From Artemisia argyi (Eukaryota > Streptophyta > Magnoliopsida > Asterales > Asteraceae), in assembly GCA_030686995.1 (NCBI GenBank), contig CM060703.1:119518861-119582860 (forward strand): a stretch of 64,000 nucleotides of DNA. The letters run 5' to 3'. How positions within the stretch are numbered: the stretch's first letter is position 1; every line of letters starts with the position of its first letter. The translations under genes were made by a program, and so were the position numbers. Shown here piece after piece: positions 21,312 through 34,600 of this stretch. The notes below the pieces were generated by a model, which saw nothing but the letters and a program-made list of their open reading frames with translations, had not been told where the DNA came from and did no database searches.

Positions 21312-24300
21312 TGATTCCTCCCGAACCGTCACTTATTTATCACACAAGCTAACCACTTGTGAATGGTTAACCGTAATATCTAAATGGTGCCCGGGAGGAA
21401 AAGAAAAGTTAATCCATGGGAGTTAAGTACAGAAAAAGTACGTGAGTACAGAAAAGTACATCCCCGGGTCGTTATGTCCCAACGAGGTGTGAACGTGATA
21501 GTACAATGACTTGTAATGTGTTGAAATAATATGTATATAGAAAAATGGGAATCTGAATGACTAACACTGGAATGTGAATAGTAATAGCTCTGTCACAGCT
21601 ACGTCAATAAAAACGTACAATCAGAAACCCTAAAATGATAAAGTATTTACAAACGTACGTTTAGGTTTAAATAAACATAAACGTAACGAATAAAACAAAA
21701 CATTCCCAAAGAGGGAATTTGCATGCCTTAACGGCTTAAATGCAAATTAAAAGAAAATAAAATAAATAACTATATTTACAATGTTATTATAATAATAAGA
21801 AAACCTAGAAACCTAAAACGTGTACGTAAACGTTTAAATAAACGTCTACGTACAAAATAAAAGTGAATACCGTTAAATATAACTCCCACAAATGTGAAAA
21901 TTATATTTTTAGAATCCTAAAAGAATAAGAAAATTATTAGAAATTTAAAATTATTTATTATACTATTATATTAATTTTTATTAATTAAAAACTATTATTT
22001 ATTATTTAATAAATACCTAACAAATGAGAAAATGTAAAATAAACCCAAATAAATAAAACTGTGAAATGGAAAAGTCTATTATATTATAAAATGAATTAAA
22101 AAAAACTAATTATATATTTATTTTACAAGTATTTTATTTATTATTAATTATTTACTATTAAATATTACCTAAAAATAAGAAAACTAGAAATAAAGCCTAA
22201 ATAAATAAAATAAAAAGATAGAAAAGTCTAACTAAATATAAAAGAATTTCTGAAACTAAAATTATATTTATTATACACCTATACTATTTATTACTAATTA
22301 TTTATATTTAAAAAGTATTAAAAACTATTATTTAATTATTAAAAGTACTAAACAGTAAAAGAAAAATCTCAAACTTTTTACATAATTCTAAAATAAATAT
22401 AAGAAGCTAGGAAAATTATAAAAATGATAGCTTATGTACAGAAATAAGCTGATAGGCAGTAAGCTTCTTAAATAGAAGCTATCACTTGAGCTTATAGTGG
22501 TTCTTTTTGGTTTTTCTGTTTTCTGAATTAACTACATACTTATATTAAACATGTATGATGAAGATGGGACTGTGCATACAAATGGAATAAGCTGTTTTCA
22601 CAGCTTATGACCACTTCAGTAGAGCTTTATGCTCACAGTTGGGTCATAAGCTTGAAACAAGCTTATGAAAGGCTGCAAACAGGAAAAGAAAAGTCAAGTA
22701 TCAAGTACACATATCCAATGGACAAATATAAACAGATATATGCACTTGACTTGGCCAAATAAACAGAATGTGAGCTTTTGGTTTAGACAGTCAAGCTTGT
22801 TGCTTGACTTGGATGGATTGGAAGCTCAAATGAGCTTAGTAAAAGCTCCACACTTGAAAACCAAGAAAGAAAAGGCTGTGCACATGATTATAGACAGGAA
22901 ACAATCAAGATTGTGTCCTGGGATTGTGCACAGGAGTGTAAACTTATGGTTTAGTCAGTTGAGCTTGTAAAGCTCAACTTGGATGGATTTGAGGCTGTTA
23001 AGCCTGGTATAAGCTTCTCACTCAATAATAAAAAGATAAATTATATTTGTACAAGTATAATGGACTATTATGAACAAGCTGGTACAATGTAAATCACTTA
23101 TAAGCTTGGTATAAGCTAATAAGCAATACCAAAGTACACAGAACCAAACACCCCTGCAGTCAAATGTTTGGGCAATTTAAGCTCATTAAATAAGCTTCAA
23201 AAGCCAAATAAGAAGTGAAAGCTGCAAGATGTTCTGGTAGGCTTCTCAAAAATCCCAATCTCACCTAGTGGGATCTACTAGGTAGCTTGTGAGGGGCTTA
23301 TAAAAAAGCTCCCATTTGACTGAGTATGGTGAACACCAGCATACACATCAAAATGGGACACACAAAAAGTCATAAGCAGCCTTTATTAATAAGCTGCAAA
23401 ATGTAATTAAAGCCTTTGGACTTATTAACTGGTTGGTTAGCTTCTATAAGAAACCAATTTTACAAGCTAAGTCCTAGCCATAAGCCTTTTTGTGAGCTTA
23501 TGAAGTTTAGTAAGTAAGTGTGAGTGTGCTAAAGAACAGTGCACTCTTCAAAATTGGGACAAGTTACAAGCTTGTTGCAGCCCTAGTAAATAGGCTACAA
23601 CATGAAAATTAAACCTAGGACCTTAAAGTTTGGTTGATCAGCTTCATAAGGAACCAAAAATCATAAGCTAAGGCCAAGGAATAAGCTTTATGCAAGCTTA
23701 TGAAGATGCTATTAAGTTCCTGAGTATATACTGGTGAACAGTATACTCAGGATAGGGATAAGTTAAAGCTTATTGCAGCCCTACTTAATGAGCTACAATT
23801 TGAATATAAGGAATGGGATCATGAACTTTGGTGGTCTGGCTTCAAGGAAAACAAAATTACACAAACCCTAGATCACTAAAGTGCTTAATGAGAGCTTAAG
23901 GAAATGGTGCAAGTCCACAAGTGGACTGTGGTGAGTGGGCAAACAAAAGCTCTCAAAACTTATCTAATAAGCTGTTAAATGCTCAACCAACACTGAGGGT
24001 TTGATTTGGATAGCTTGCCTCTCATAAGGCCAAGAGTCACAAGCTCAAGCTTAATGGGGAGACTTTTTAAAGCTTTATGAAGATCAACTCATCACATTGT
24101 TTGCTTCAGTGTGATGAGTGGTGAGTAACAAAAAGTTGTAAGGTGAATAAGCTACTCTAAAAGCTATAAAAAGAAAATAAGACACAAACTAAACAAATGC
24201 CACTAGGGCAACACAAAAATGCCAAACTCACTAGAATGGGTCAAATCGATAAGCTTGTGCAAGCTTATGAGTTTGACTGCATTCCAGTGAGACAGGGCAA

Positions 24301-26833
24301 AAACAGGTTCAAACAAATACTCAAATAAGCACTTAAATAAGCAAATTAAAAATTAACAAAAATACAACAGATAGATTAGCAACATATCTAAATTACCCTA
24401 AAAGGATTTAACCAGAAACATAAAAACAAAGTTATAACAAAATTATATTTTTTATTCAAAAACAGAAAATTGAAATTGACTATTTTACAAGAAATCAAAA
24501 GTTTGACCAAAGTGAAATTAGAAGCTAATCTATGCACAGATTATGCTATGTTAAGCTATAATAACAAGAAATTAACAAACATTAACAACAATTTAATACA
24601 TATGCAAGATTCTAGGTCTTACCAATCTCAAAATTCTCATATATGAATTGTCAAGTGTCAAGTTGACATTTCCACATGCTAAACTCTTTGATTAAGACTT
24701 ATCTGAGTTACTTATGTTATATTAGACCCAAATGGAACAAAAACAACACCTATTACAGACTATAACTCAGATTTGTCCATAAAACCAAACAACCCTTTAA
24801 TGAACTTGAAATGAGACTTTCCAAACAAATCACTGTATAATCTTATTGCATCAAATCCAGAGGTCATCCTTTATCAAAGGAGACCTTTTTTAGTTCTAAC
24901 AAGTTGTCAAACAAGCCCAAACCTATGATTATCATCAATCATCATATTGGCAATTAAATTGTATTACAAAGCACAACTCAAATCCAAAACATACTTAATT
25001 AAATTTAGACTAAATAAACAATAACAAACAACATTTAAACAAGAAAATATGAAAAGGAACACAAATAAATAAACAAAACAGTAAATTGAAAAATTATAAA
25101 AAGATGGGCTTACAACTGGATTCCAACTGAGATCAATGAAACAAGGACCAAGATCATACCATACAGCTCCTAAATGAGCTTCTAAACCATGATCAATCAT
25201 AAAACACCCTGCTCCAATTCATCAATCTTCATCACCACTGATTTTTAATTTATTATTGATTTTCTACATTTTTAATCTATTTTTGAAATTAAAAAGAACA
25301 AAGCTGAATTAAAGTTTCTGAAAGCTTTGTGAGCTTTGTCATAGCTCACATGAGCTTATGGAATCCAGTAAACAACCATATTTAAACAGAATTTAAAAAT
25401 GACTTGGAAAAGTAAAATGGTACCAATCTGAGAAACATGAATTTAAAGAGTAACATGACATTTAAACTGAAAAGAGAGTTCATTACACTACTTTGAAGAT
25501 AAAGTACAACATTTGAAAGCAATAAAAGTTTTAACTAAGAAAAACAGTAAAATTAAGTTACACTAATGACCTAGGCTAATCCAAAGGTGATTATTTCTGT
25601 GCTTTTCTTCTTCTTCTTATAGCCTCTTGACTCCTTGGAGATCACTCTTAAATTCCCATCATCAATCCTGGCCATTGGATGAGTCAAACTCATCTTGCCC
25701 GTTTAAACTACTTTTGGCGCCAAAATCATCACATGTGGCTAGGGTCAGTTACAGAGCAATTAATGTACCTTGGTGTGTTGTGGAGAGTTGGGGGGACAAG
25801 TTAGAGTAGTTTGGTGGCAAGTGAGGAGAGTTGGCAGCAAAAACAGAGAAAGGTGAGGTGAGGTGAAGTGTTGAAGGTGGGAATGCATTAATGGATTGTG
25901 GGCTGAGGTGTAGGTGTAAAGAGTGTGAGGGAGAAGTAGGTGATGAGCTGTAAAGGGGTGAGTTCAAGTGGTGGTGTTACAGGTGGCTATGGAGTGAGGT
26001 GGAGGTGAAGAGGTGGAGGTGAAAAGGTGGAGGGTGAAGGCGGTTTGGTTGGTTGTTTGACTGCAGGGTTGACCCTGCGTTTTATTTAAATACAAAAGGG
26101 GGTGGGCTGGTTTTGTTGTTAGGCCAGGCTTTGGTTTGGATTGGATTTTGGATTTAAAGGATTTGGATTTAATTGTATTAAGTGGATCCGTTTGGTTTTT
26201 TTGTAAATAATAGCCCAAGGACAAAAGTTGTAAACTTCTGAAAGTTGAGGGACTGAACCTGTAACAATTTCAAAGTTATCACAAGGACTAATATTGTTAA
26301 GTTTGATAAACCAATGGACCTAAATTTCATTTTTACAATTTAGAACACCCCGGGGACCACTTTTGAAATTTTCAAAAGTTTAGGGGTTGAAATTGTAATT
26401 TCTCTAAAGTTATCAAAATTGTTCCAATTTGTCATTCATGCATAGTTCAAGGGTATTTTATGTTAATTTCCAAGTTTTGAATATCCAGGGACCATTTTTG
26501 ACAATTTTGATACTCGAGGGGTAAAAGTTGCCAGATTGTGTAAACTTTTATCTAGGGATCATTTGTGAATATTTTTGGTTTCCCAAGGACTTAAGTTGGC
26601 TTTTATTCTATTTGAAACCTTCAGGGACTAGTTTTGACAATTTATGAAACTTGAGGGACTGAAACTGCCATGCAAATTTTGTACGTTTTTCATCTGTTTT
26701 TGCATATTTTGCATTTGAAACATATAAAACACACTTCTAAGATATTTTCAGTATTTTGATGCATATTTGAGTGTTTTTGTATGTTTTGGCAGCTCAGATT
26801 GGTATAAAATGATGAGTATTTAGACACTCATCA
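21312..26833 (-). repeat. E2 5' LTR (5522 bp)
   Basis: Near-identical to 14330-19826. Differs by scattered substitutions, an extra copy of a short GAGGTGGAGGTGAA-like unit near 26000-26030 and a 4 bp loss near 26668. The terminal ACTCATCA is intact here, whereas the left copy reads ACTTATCA. Confidence 0.93.
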
Positions 26834-26838
26834 CACTC

Positions 26839-27090
26839 CCTTCTACTAGTTCAACTGCTCAATGTATTGGCGAGCAACTTGCAGTTGGGTTGGGGACAAA
26901 CTATATATATGATACCATTACAAAATATAAAAACGAGGAACCTACCGCTGATTCTAATGCTTTAGGAAATGATGAGGAGATTGGTAGTTTCTTTGATGCG
27001 ACCATGGGTGGAATTGATGAGGAGAGTGGTAGTTTCTTTGATGTGATCATGAGTGGAATTGAATCTATCTTTTCAAGTAGTTCAACATAA
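26839..27090 (+). pseudogene. DC1-domain protein gene, 3' part (split by E2)
   Basis: Continues the frame of 13952-14329 immediately after the target duplication and adds 83 residues before TAA. This is the non-zinc C-terminal tail: a short hydrophilic stretch, then two acidic repeats of the form EE-x-GSFFD-x-x-M-x-GI, ending in a serine run (IESIFSSSST). There is no start of its own that makes sense; the in-frame ATG codons lie deep in the tail. Any transcript would have to read through 12.5 kb of element or start in the E2 LTR. Confidence 0.88.
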
Positions 27091-29234
27091 GGCTTGCACT
27101 AGCTAATGATTGTATTTACTTTACTTATATGCCAGAATACATTGCTATGAAGTTATAAAGGAAATTACAAAAGCTTTTTCATTGGATCATGATCCATTTG
27201 CTACAGGTTTAAATATAATAATTATGTATCTGACAGTGTTTAGTCTAGCTGTGTAGTCAACTAAGATGGAGTCGAAACTTTGTTGATATAGAGGCATGTA
27301 TACCTGCATACACACATATGTTTTTTGTTGAGGTGTCAGCGTGGTGGATTTCACAAAAAGAGGTAGCTCATAAGTCATGACTAAATGTGCTAGTTAATCC
27401 AACAAGGTTTCCCCCTTTCTTTTCCGTATAAATCAATAGCAGATCGTCTCTCATATCAAAAAAACCAGATATCTTCCTCCTCTAATTTTAGATCACTTAG
27501 GTTAGTCTTCTATGTCAATGTTTTCCTTCCAATAAGATGAAGGCACGGTTGGGTTCGCCTAAACAATCTGTAGTTTTATTGTCAAGATTGTTTGTTGTTT
27601 TAGCTGTTTTATCCTAGGAGACAGACGTCTATCATTTTTACTTTTTTAGAAGCATGTAGATAGAGCGCGAATCTATTTTCATGAAACTGTGATTACCACA
27701 AGCCTCAAATTTGTCCATCTAATTTGTCTGAGTTCTTACAGTTAAAAGGAATGCTGTATCATTTTCTGCACTTTGTATTTGCTTGTATTAACAAATTGTT
27801 ATGCTTCCGGCTCCACTATGAATACATCATTTTTAAAACTTATATGTAAAGGGTCTAACAAAAAAATATAGTTACGAAGTGAAAAACATCGAACATGTCA
27901 ACTTAGCATAATGTTCTAAACTGTTTTTTTTCCCAGAAAATGGGTACGATTTGTTATTATTATGCCCTATGCGTCAAGCAAATCCAATCCAACCCATGCT
28001 TAAAATTGAACTTTTCCACCGGTACCTGTTTTAACCCACTACCCAAAGCCCATTGAGCAGGACATTATTAGGGATGAAGGGAGATGTCTATGATGCATCA
28101 GCATTAAATAGATCGAGGTAATAATGGAGCTCGGAATCCATATGACATACTCGTGATTAAGACATGACCGAGAGTAACTGTGGGTACAATATCTAGGGTG
28201 TCTCCATCACAATTCGTTTGTGCTTGTTTCATTTACTGTATTGTGGCCGTTTAATCTTTTTTGTATGATTCGTAATACATTTGCCTGTAGCAACCATATA
28301 GCATCACATTTGCTTGTTTCATGTACTCTGTACGATTCTGGTGATGGAAAGTAGGTTTTTTTTTATTGGTATGCTTTACACAACAAATGATTATCTGTTG
28401 CAGAAGTTTGGGAAAAAAAATTACAATCTTAGTCAATTTTTCTCATTAAGAAGTGTGCGGAGTACATTTATTTATTTGTACTTAAAAGGATCAAACTGTT
28501 TTAGCGTTTCTTCACATAAATTACACATAATTGGCAACTTTTGATTCTTAAAGTGTAGAGAATGAGATGTAATTTTTGGCGGCAGAATTCTTCCAAAAGA
28601 ATAAGATAAGATCTTCATACTTCAACACGATTTTAAGTATGCAGATAACAAGATTAACCCCAGAATGGGTTGTGTCTATTACGGGTTGTGTCGGTTTTCC
28701 AGGTCACAATAAGAACCCGGAAGCCCATGTCAAATTTGGGGTGCATTTTAAAAAATCTAACATGCATTTTCATCTGGATTCATGTGCTTGAAGCCTTCAG
28801 TAGTCTAAAAATAAATAATAAGATTTCCAAAGAATTTATGTAACTCAACTCTAGTTTTATGTTTTGATAATCTGTAGAATAATATTCAAAAAACTAAAGT
28901 AATAGACATTTAACAATATCATGGTACTTGATTTTTTCTAGCCAGTTGAAAACCATTTTAGATTGTGATCAGATACATTTAAAATATGAAACTAAATTCA
29001 TAACCAAAGTCAGCTCAACTTCACGCACAACAATCGAGAAGTAGACTGATAGGTGGAACCAGGAAATATGCCGGGTACAAAAATATCACTACTTCTTAAT
29101 AAATAATCAGCTATCATAAAAGAAATGTAATCTGAAGCTGTACAAAATTTTCAGTGGTTAAATACCCTGCTGCATAATTGCATAGTCTAAATTGTCATTA
29201 CAAGCAAACAGAAAATTATAACATTGCCAAATGC
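27091..29234. other. Downstream flank of DC1 gene, no gene seen
   Basis: About 2.1 kb of unique-looking AT-rich DNA; the first few hundred bases are probably the 3' UTR of the DC1 gene. Several 60-76 residue frames (for example 28314-28544 and 28576-28791) have no domain, start context or codon pattern that would support a gene. Confidence 0.6.
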
Positions 29235-29239
29235 CAAAT

Positions 29240-29574
29240 TGTTAGGATCATATTTTATTTATAGAAAGTGTCGGTCATTAATATTATGTAATAGGTTGCA
29301 TTAGAATATCATTATGATGAAGTTTATGTTTAGTTTTCATAATTTTATAAAGTCTAAGGGCTAGTTATGTAATAAGGTCAAAGAAATGTGAAGCCCTAGA
29401 CTACTAGTATAAATACTCTTGTAATACCTCATTTTGAGGTTGGTGCTCTTAGTAATATCAAGGTTATTATTTTCACACACTAGGAGTTCCCTCCCACTCT
29501 CTCTCTCTACTTACTTTCTCTCTCTAGAGTTAGGCAAGATTCATAAGTGATTAAGGTTGTTCTACGGTCCTACA
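29240..29574 (+). repeat. E3 5' LTR (335 bp)
   Basis: TGTTAGGATC to GGTCCTACA. It has a TATAAATA box at about 29410-29417, a polyadenylation-like AATATCA region downstream and a CT-rich stretch near its 3' end. Confidence 0.9.
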
Positions 29575-30064
29575 AGTGGTAAAATGGCAAAAATCCTAAC
29601 TCGGTAAAATGGCAAAAATCCTAACTCGCCAACAATCCTAACTTGGTAAATGGCTAAAATGGCTAACTCGCCAAAAATCCCTAACTCGCAAAAATCCCAC
29701 ACTCACAAAATTCCCTAACTCGCAAAAATCCCTAACTCGCAAAAATCCTTAACTTGACAGAAACACTTCTAACACGATAAAAAAAACAATTCTAACTCGC
29801 CAGAAACACTTCTAACTCGATAAAACACAACCGTAACTTGATAAAAACGTGATGAACAGTAACGAAAACCTTAAAAATCCGATTTTTCACCCAAAAAACG
29901 ATCTAAAACAACCTAAAATTATACCTAAGCGATTGATACCACTTGTAGGATCATAGATCTAGCTTTATCACCTTAGATTATGATGTTAGAGAGAGATGGA
30001 AGAGCTAGAGAGAGAGTATAACTAAAATGAAACAAAAATATTTGAAACCCATTGATTACAACAA
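29575..30064 (-). other. Inverted leader, primer site and LTR end inside E3
   Basis: Read on the minus strand, 30062 to 29947 ends in GATCCTACA like a copia LTR, followed by AGTGGTATCAATCG (a TGGTATCA primer site), then a leader with degenerate 15-24 bp repeats of CTAACTCGC type (29583-29850) running back to the forward LTR. CTACAAGTGGTA at 29570-29581 and its complement at about 29936-29947 face each other. The forward LTR itself is followed by AGTGGTAAAATGG, so its own primer site is damaged. Confidence 0.6.
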
Positions 30065-31635
30065 TTGAACAAGCTTTCGGGAATTACTTTTGTTCCACAA
30101 ACAGAACCATCTGTGTTTTCCATAAAACGACCATTCGCGAAATTCTTTTCTAAAAAGATAGTTGTTTCCAAATCTCTTTCAAAAATAGAACAAATGTCCT
30201 CTAACGACACTTTTAATACAAGTGAAGCTAGAGACATTCTTGATGACATTAAAAAGAGAATTCAAGAACTTCAAAATATTGTTAAATCTAAAACTACTAT
30301 CAGTATTAACAACTTGCATTCTAGTTTTCATATCGAACAGAAAAAGGTGTTTGAAAATGAAATTACTATCCCACTAAATAACATCAGTGCGAGGGTAATC
30401 CATTTTGAAAATGCTTTCTTAAAAGAAACGGCCGACTTTGTCAAGGATCACAAATCCCTGGTAAAACAAGCTAATGAAACTCGTGAAAACATGAATGTTT
30501 TGGAAAGGTTAAATGACTCTCTCTTCGAAGTTGTTCTATCTACTGACATAATCTCTATCATCATACAAACATATTCAGTTCAAGACGATGAAAGACTGAG
30601 AGCTGAGACCTCCGAAACTGTTTCCAAATATGAAAATGCTCTTATAAAGCTTGAAAAAGAAAATGTGTCATGTTTTAAACAACTTGATCGAAAAAAGAAA
30701 GAATGCAAGTATGACAAACTGTTGTATGAGCATGCCTTCAACAACATGAAAGAGCAAAATGATCTTCTGAAGGCTCACCTTGAAAGTAAAAAAGGGAAGG
30801 GTGAGGAAACTAAGTTTCAAAACCATCGACTTCGGAGAAACCAAATGTTTCAAACACGGTTTAAAAACCAAAAATGTCAATTTAACGGTTTGCTCCAAAA
30901 GTCGATGAGAAAAAGGATTTGACAAAACTAGTCACTCCAACACCCTTGCCCCAGCAAAGTGAAAACGAAAAGATTGTTGATAAACAAAAATTGGTTGTTG
31001 AAAGAAACACAAATGTGAGTACACCTGGCCCTTCTAGGAATAATACACAGAATGTGACCATAAAAACTGTTAAAGAGTCTGTTGGTTCTAATGACATGGT
31101 CCAAAATCACCATCTAGAGGAAGCTAGGAAAAAGACACAACTTCGAAAAGACGGAATTTTAGGTGTAAAACCTAGTGTGATGAATTCTACGATATTCCAA
31201 AGCACTGCTAGTAGTAGTAAACCATTACCTAGGAACAATCAACAAATTACTAGGGATTGGATTGCATCTAAGAGTAGTGGCACCAAAGAGCATGATAGGA
31301 ACGTAGAATGCAACACAAAGAATTCCAAGGTCTCATCGAACAACAAAAAGCAATTTCCAAAAGACTGTAGTGACAAAGTTAAAATTGCTATGTTAAACAA
31401 CGATGTTGAATTTGTCTGTCCTACATGTCAAAACTGTGTTTTTTCAGCTAATCACGATGCATGTATTGCACAATTTCTCAAGAAAGGAAAATCAAGTGTC
31501 AAGACACAATCTACTAAGGCACCAAATAGAAACAAACCCATTGATAAGAAGCAAGAGGTTAAGAAACCTAGAGGTGGATATCGAAAGGATGCAGTTTTTC
31601 CAAGACTGAGACTTCCGCTACACCAAGACAAATAA
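30065..31635 (+). pseudogene. E3 partial Gag-like coding region, frameshifted
   Basis: Two overlapping frames, 30065-30922 and 30919-31635, are one ancestral reading frame split by a one-base loss near 30887; text before the break continues sensibly in the second frame. The first part is lysine/glutamate-rich with a predicted coiled coil (roughly 30600-30810, KYENALIKLEKEN). The second is basic and serine/asparagine-rich with a paired-cysteine motif CPTCQNCVFSANHDAC near 31419. No ATG starts it: the frame opens at a TTG just after the inverted leader, so the true start is missing. I recall the same cysteine motif between Gag and protease in copia polyproteins of composites; that is memory, not a search. 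No protease, integrase or RT follows. Confidence 0.7.
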
Positions 31636-34600
31636 TAGTGATAATCATCAGGATAAGGAAGTAGAAACCATTACAACCGTTGATATTCAACACCCGCTGA
31701 GTGATGATTCATGTACTTCTAACACTGTTATTTGTGAAACCTCTTCGTCTTTGGTTGTATGTGCTTCAACTATCTCATAACCCAATTCATCAAAGGGTTC
31801 AAATTCTGTAAATTCTATAAAATCATTCTTTCAATCTTCTATTTTTGATTTTCCATTTCTTTTATAAAAACAAAAATAAAATACAAAAATATAAAATTTC
31901 AAAAAATACAAAAACAATATAAAATCAAAAAAATCCAAAAATATTCTTCTCATGACATGTCTCTCGTATAAATCAATATTTTGTACGTTTCTAGAAATGT
32001 CATTCACCAATAACACAGACATATACAGATGCTTGAACGGGAGTTCTTTAAAATGTTTTTCTGAAACATGTCATTTCTCAAAAGTTTCTTCACAATGGCT
32101 TGTAAGTACTTCAGCTTACAACCCGTGCTTCAAAGTGAAATCTTTTCAAAACTTAAGTCCGGGTATAAAAACTCAAAAAGATTTCAAATAAGGACTTAAT
32201 CGAATGGCTTCTGGACACATCAGTTCAGGACCCGTGCTTCAAAGAAAGGAAAGTGCTTAATCAAAACAAGGATTTCAAAATTTATTTTCGAGCACTTATC
32301 CCAAAACGAGAACCAAACACGTATCTGGCTTGAGTTTTCTTTAGAAAAACTTTCAAAATCTTTAAGCTCAAGACCATGATTGTTGATCTAATGATAATTT
32401 AGATTTTCAAAATTCTCTTACATCATGAGCACCACATTTTCAAGATTTTTCAAATAGACTTTCGAAATCTATCAAAATCGATGCTCATCATCAAAATGAC
32501 TTGTGTACACCTTACAGTGCACAACTCAAGTTTTGAAAGAAAGGAAAGTGCTATGCAAAAATGATTTTCATCAACAAAGTGCACTTATCCTAAAAATGGA
32601 CACTGTTGTACGCCTCAGTGCGACATTCCTTTTACAACAAAGAGAAGTCTTTGTTTTTTAAAAAACCTTGATGCAAAATTCATCAAATCTGAAATATCTT
32701 TCTCTTTCAGAATTTTGCTTCGAGAAGACTCCTTCCCTCTAAACTTTAAAAAGTTTAACATTCTCAAAAACATATGCGAGTTTTGAGGGGGAGTATTTCA
32801 CAAAAACATAAATGTTCCGACTTCATCAAATCTGTCTATCTCTCTAAAAGCTTTTTCTTAATCAGTTGATATCAAAAATATCACTATATGTTATTTTTGA
32901 GGGGGAGAAGTCATGATTAAAATGTGATCAAAGATGTTTAAAGATTATGACTGAATCTCAGAAGAGCTCGACTCAGAATGTACCAATGAATTGACGAAGC
33001 TTAAAATGTCAGTAATCGAAAAGACTTGTCCTGGACGGGTAATAATTTCAAGCTAGTTTAACTAGTGATGTAAGCGTGTCTCGAATAGGACTTGTCTGAA
33101 TAGAATGTACCGTATCGAGAGACCTTCTTTGGACTTGACCAAGACGGGTAATAACTTCAAGCTAGTCTAACTAGTGATGTAAGCGTGTCTCGAATCGGTC
33201 ATGTTCACTGAAAGTGGATCAATTCAAAAAAGTGCAAACTCCTCCCACATGTGCAAAATTTCTTAAAAATACATGAGCACATGTGAAGGAGGAGTCCTTC
33301 AAAAGAAACAAAAACTCTCAAAGTGTCAACTAAAATGTGTTTATAAACACTTTGAGAGATTTTCATAAATGGTTTCATGGCAATTTAGGATAGTCATGAA
33401 GTTATAAGGTGACTAAGGTTAGGAAAAAACCGTCCTATGATCCGCCAGAGCCGGAGGGATCTACCAAAGGACAAATCCAATAGATTAGAAGTAGAAGTCC
33501 TTAGGTATGATTGAAAAAAGGAGAAAATGAGAAAGGAGAAAGAAGGGGTTGAAGAATTAAAAAGAAAAGCTATGAAAAAGGGTGAAAAGAAATAGCCCTC
33601 CAAATGTTCAACCTTAGGGCAGACACCGGGTTCAATTCGTATGCTACTGGTTGTTGCTAAGGTGACACCGGTATTGAAGATAAAGACGTCATGGACCCAG
33701 TGATGCACTGCACTTAACCTTCTTAACCACTCAAGTTCTCTTAAAAGAGCTTGTCTCATTCTCACGGGGGACCGGTGTAATCTATCATTTTGTCTCTTAG
33801 AGATGGTTGATATTGAAATAGGAGACCTCTCCCTAATCTCTGCATAGGAAACCAAATGTGCACTTATCAAGTCTAGAGCCCCGAGATTCATCAAAAGATC
33901 TCATAGGATCACAGGATATTTCTACACTAGTTGTTCATCATTAAGGACACCATATATAAACTTAAGAATCCTACGCAGATCTTAGCAATCTGCCGAGAAC
34001 GTTTATGAGAGGATTTACCTATGTATTTCTCAATGATTGAATGGAAATTCCAGCCAGGGTCAACATCAAGCAGCTCTGACAGCAGGTCACTTCGGTAATT
34101 CTTTATGGGTTACGCTTAGTGTTTGCGGTGGTTTCAAATGATCTACAGTCGTGGAGTGATCCCCAGCGACTCACCCATTCGTTGAGCTACTTAGTAGGTC
34201 TCGCAAGCTCCCTCGGGAGTATCCGAAATGGGAACGGCCATGGTAAGGGTTAGAAGGAGTCTTCACACTATGCTGTTGACGATCTCTAATTCCTTATCTG
34301 CAAGTACCGGCTGATTTATTGCTAACTGCATTACAAAGTCAAAGGAAAGTTCTCACAAAGAACAAAGGATAGCAACAGTCAAAGAAAGATTCTACGCCAA
34401 AAAGAAGAATCTACAAAGTAAAGTGACAAAGATCAAAGTGAAAGAACGGGAATAACAAATGTATGTGTGACAATGACTTAAGACGTATGAGCATGTTGGA
34501 ATGGCAGACAACCACCACAAACACAGGGGACAAACGACAGATGACATCATTGGATCACTTCAACAACAATGAAGCATGATGAGCTGGAACTATGATTCAT

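Larger units (their letters stand above)
14330..26833 (-). mobile_element. E2: non-autonomous Athila-type element (LARD) with giant LTRs
   Basis: 12,504 bp, flanked by a perfect 5 bp duplication CACTC (14325-14329 and 26834-26838). LTRs are 14330-19826 (5497 bp) and 21312-26833 (5522 bp); the internal region is only 1485 bp and has no coding remnant, so about 88% of the element is LTR. Primer site, polypurine tract and 3' module match E1, which sets the lineage and the minus orientation. The two LTRs differ at about 5 positions in the first 440 bp compared, plus a small duplication near 26005 and a 4 bp deletion near 26668 in the right copy, so insertion is recent. Movement would need proteins in trans from an Athila relative. 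Confidence 0.95.

Noticed and set aside
29583..29850. Array of short repeats resembling a CRISPR
   Set aside because: Degenerate units with no constant spacer length, in a plant retroelement leader.
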